Below are positions 6,536-6,600 of a DNA stretch of 6,600 bases, piece by piece; positions within the stretch are counted from its first letter, which is position 1, and every line of letters begins with the position of its first letter. The notes below the pieces were generated by a model that searched no databases, was not told where the DNA came from, and saw only the letters and a list, made by a program, of their open reading frames with translations. The stretch covers positions 1 to 6,600 of the forward strand of contig JAOZLR010000152.1 of assembly GCA_029934735.1 (NCBI GenBank), written 5' to 3'. Source of the stretch: Bacteroidales bacterium. Lineage in GTDB: Bacteria; Bacteroidota; Bacteroidia; Bacteroidales; JAADJA01. The position numbers and the translations under genes were made by a program.

Positions 6536-6600
6536 ATGAAACATTTAATCAAGGTGCAGAGCACCGTAACATTATTGACCCGTCATTTTGTATGTTTCGG
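6536..6600 (+). CDS. Possible start of a further ORF, cut by the window edge
   Basis: An ATG at 6536, 6 bases after the MerR-like gene's stop, opens a frame of 21 codons (MKHLIKVQSTVTLL...) that stays open to the window edge. The preceding TAAAA suits an A-rich Bacteroidota initiation region, but no Shine-Dalgarno is present. A second plus frame is also open here, so coding is not established. I recognise no family in the visible residues. It could be a third operon gene, or non-coding repeat DNA around the hairpin at 6553-6565. Confidence 0.2.
   Translation, partial: MKHLIKVQSTVTLLTRHFVCF
6553..6565. repeat. Short perfect hairpin GGTGC-AGA-GCACC
   Basis: Five-base GC-rich arms GGTGC (6553-6557) and GCACC (6561-6565) are exact complements around AGA, 24 bases after the MerR-like gene's stop. 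No T run follows on the plus strand, so it is not a classical terminator. It may be part of an intergenic repeat whose remainder lies outside the window, or be chance. Confidence 0.35.

Noticed and set aside
1..6600. Mobile element, tRNA, rRNA, or defence or biosynthetic cluster
   Set aside because: I see no transposase or integrase motifs, terminal repeats or RNA-gene signatures. Apart from the unassigned secreted protein, the genes belong to well-known families.

Overview
The window reads as chromosomal DNA of a member of the Bacteroidota. The evidence is AT-rich DNA, a secreted protein ending in a type A sorting domain of the type IX secretion system (T9SS), an alanyl-tRNA synthetase with sequence features typical of that phylum, promoter-like TAnnTTTG boxes instead of sigma70 -10 hexamers, and weak or absent Shine-Dalgarno sequences. 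Genus or family cannot be fixed from this window. An anaerobic or sediment-type Bacteroidales-like organism would fit, but that is inference.

Layout. Positions 22-2178 (minus) encode a 718-residue exported protein. It has a signal peptide, about thirteen LVIVD-type repeats with a period near 42 residues, and a C-terminal T9SS sorting domain. Positions 2179-2453 form a gap holding a doubtful 71-codon signal-peptide ORF (2129-2344, minus) that overlaps the start of the large gene, a perfect 11-bp inverted repeat with a 4-nt loop (2286-2311), and two promoter-like -7 boxes. Positions 2454-5069 (minus) encode a full-length alanyl-tRNA synthetase (alaS). Positions 5070-5210 are a divergent control region. 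A perfect 11-bp inverted repeat there carries one TAATTTTG box on each strand, so the two outward promoters overlap almost completely. Positions 5211-6182 (plus) encode an inner-membrane-anchored M23 (LytM-type) peptidoglycan endopeptidase with all metal and catalytic residues. It is followed after 5-11 bp by a small MerR-like DNA-binding protein (6188-6529) that lacks an ATG start. The last 71 bases hold a possible start of another ORF and a short hairpin.

How they fit together. alaS is a housekeeping translation gene. The M23 peptidase and the MerR-like regulator look like a two-gene operon transcribed away from it from a shared control region. The minus-strand exported repeat protein is probably an independent surface or secreted protein. 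I find no mobile element, CRISPR array, tRNA or rRNA, and no clear new defence or biosynthetic system. The items most worth a second look are the symmetric divergent promoter, the small overlapping signal-peptide ORF with its internal hairpin, and the regular 13-14-fold repeat architecture of the secreted protein.
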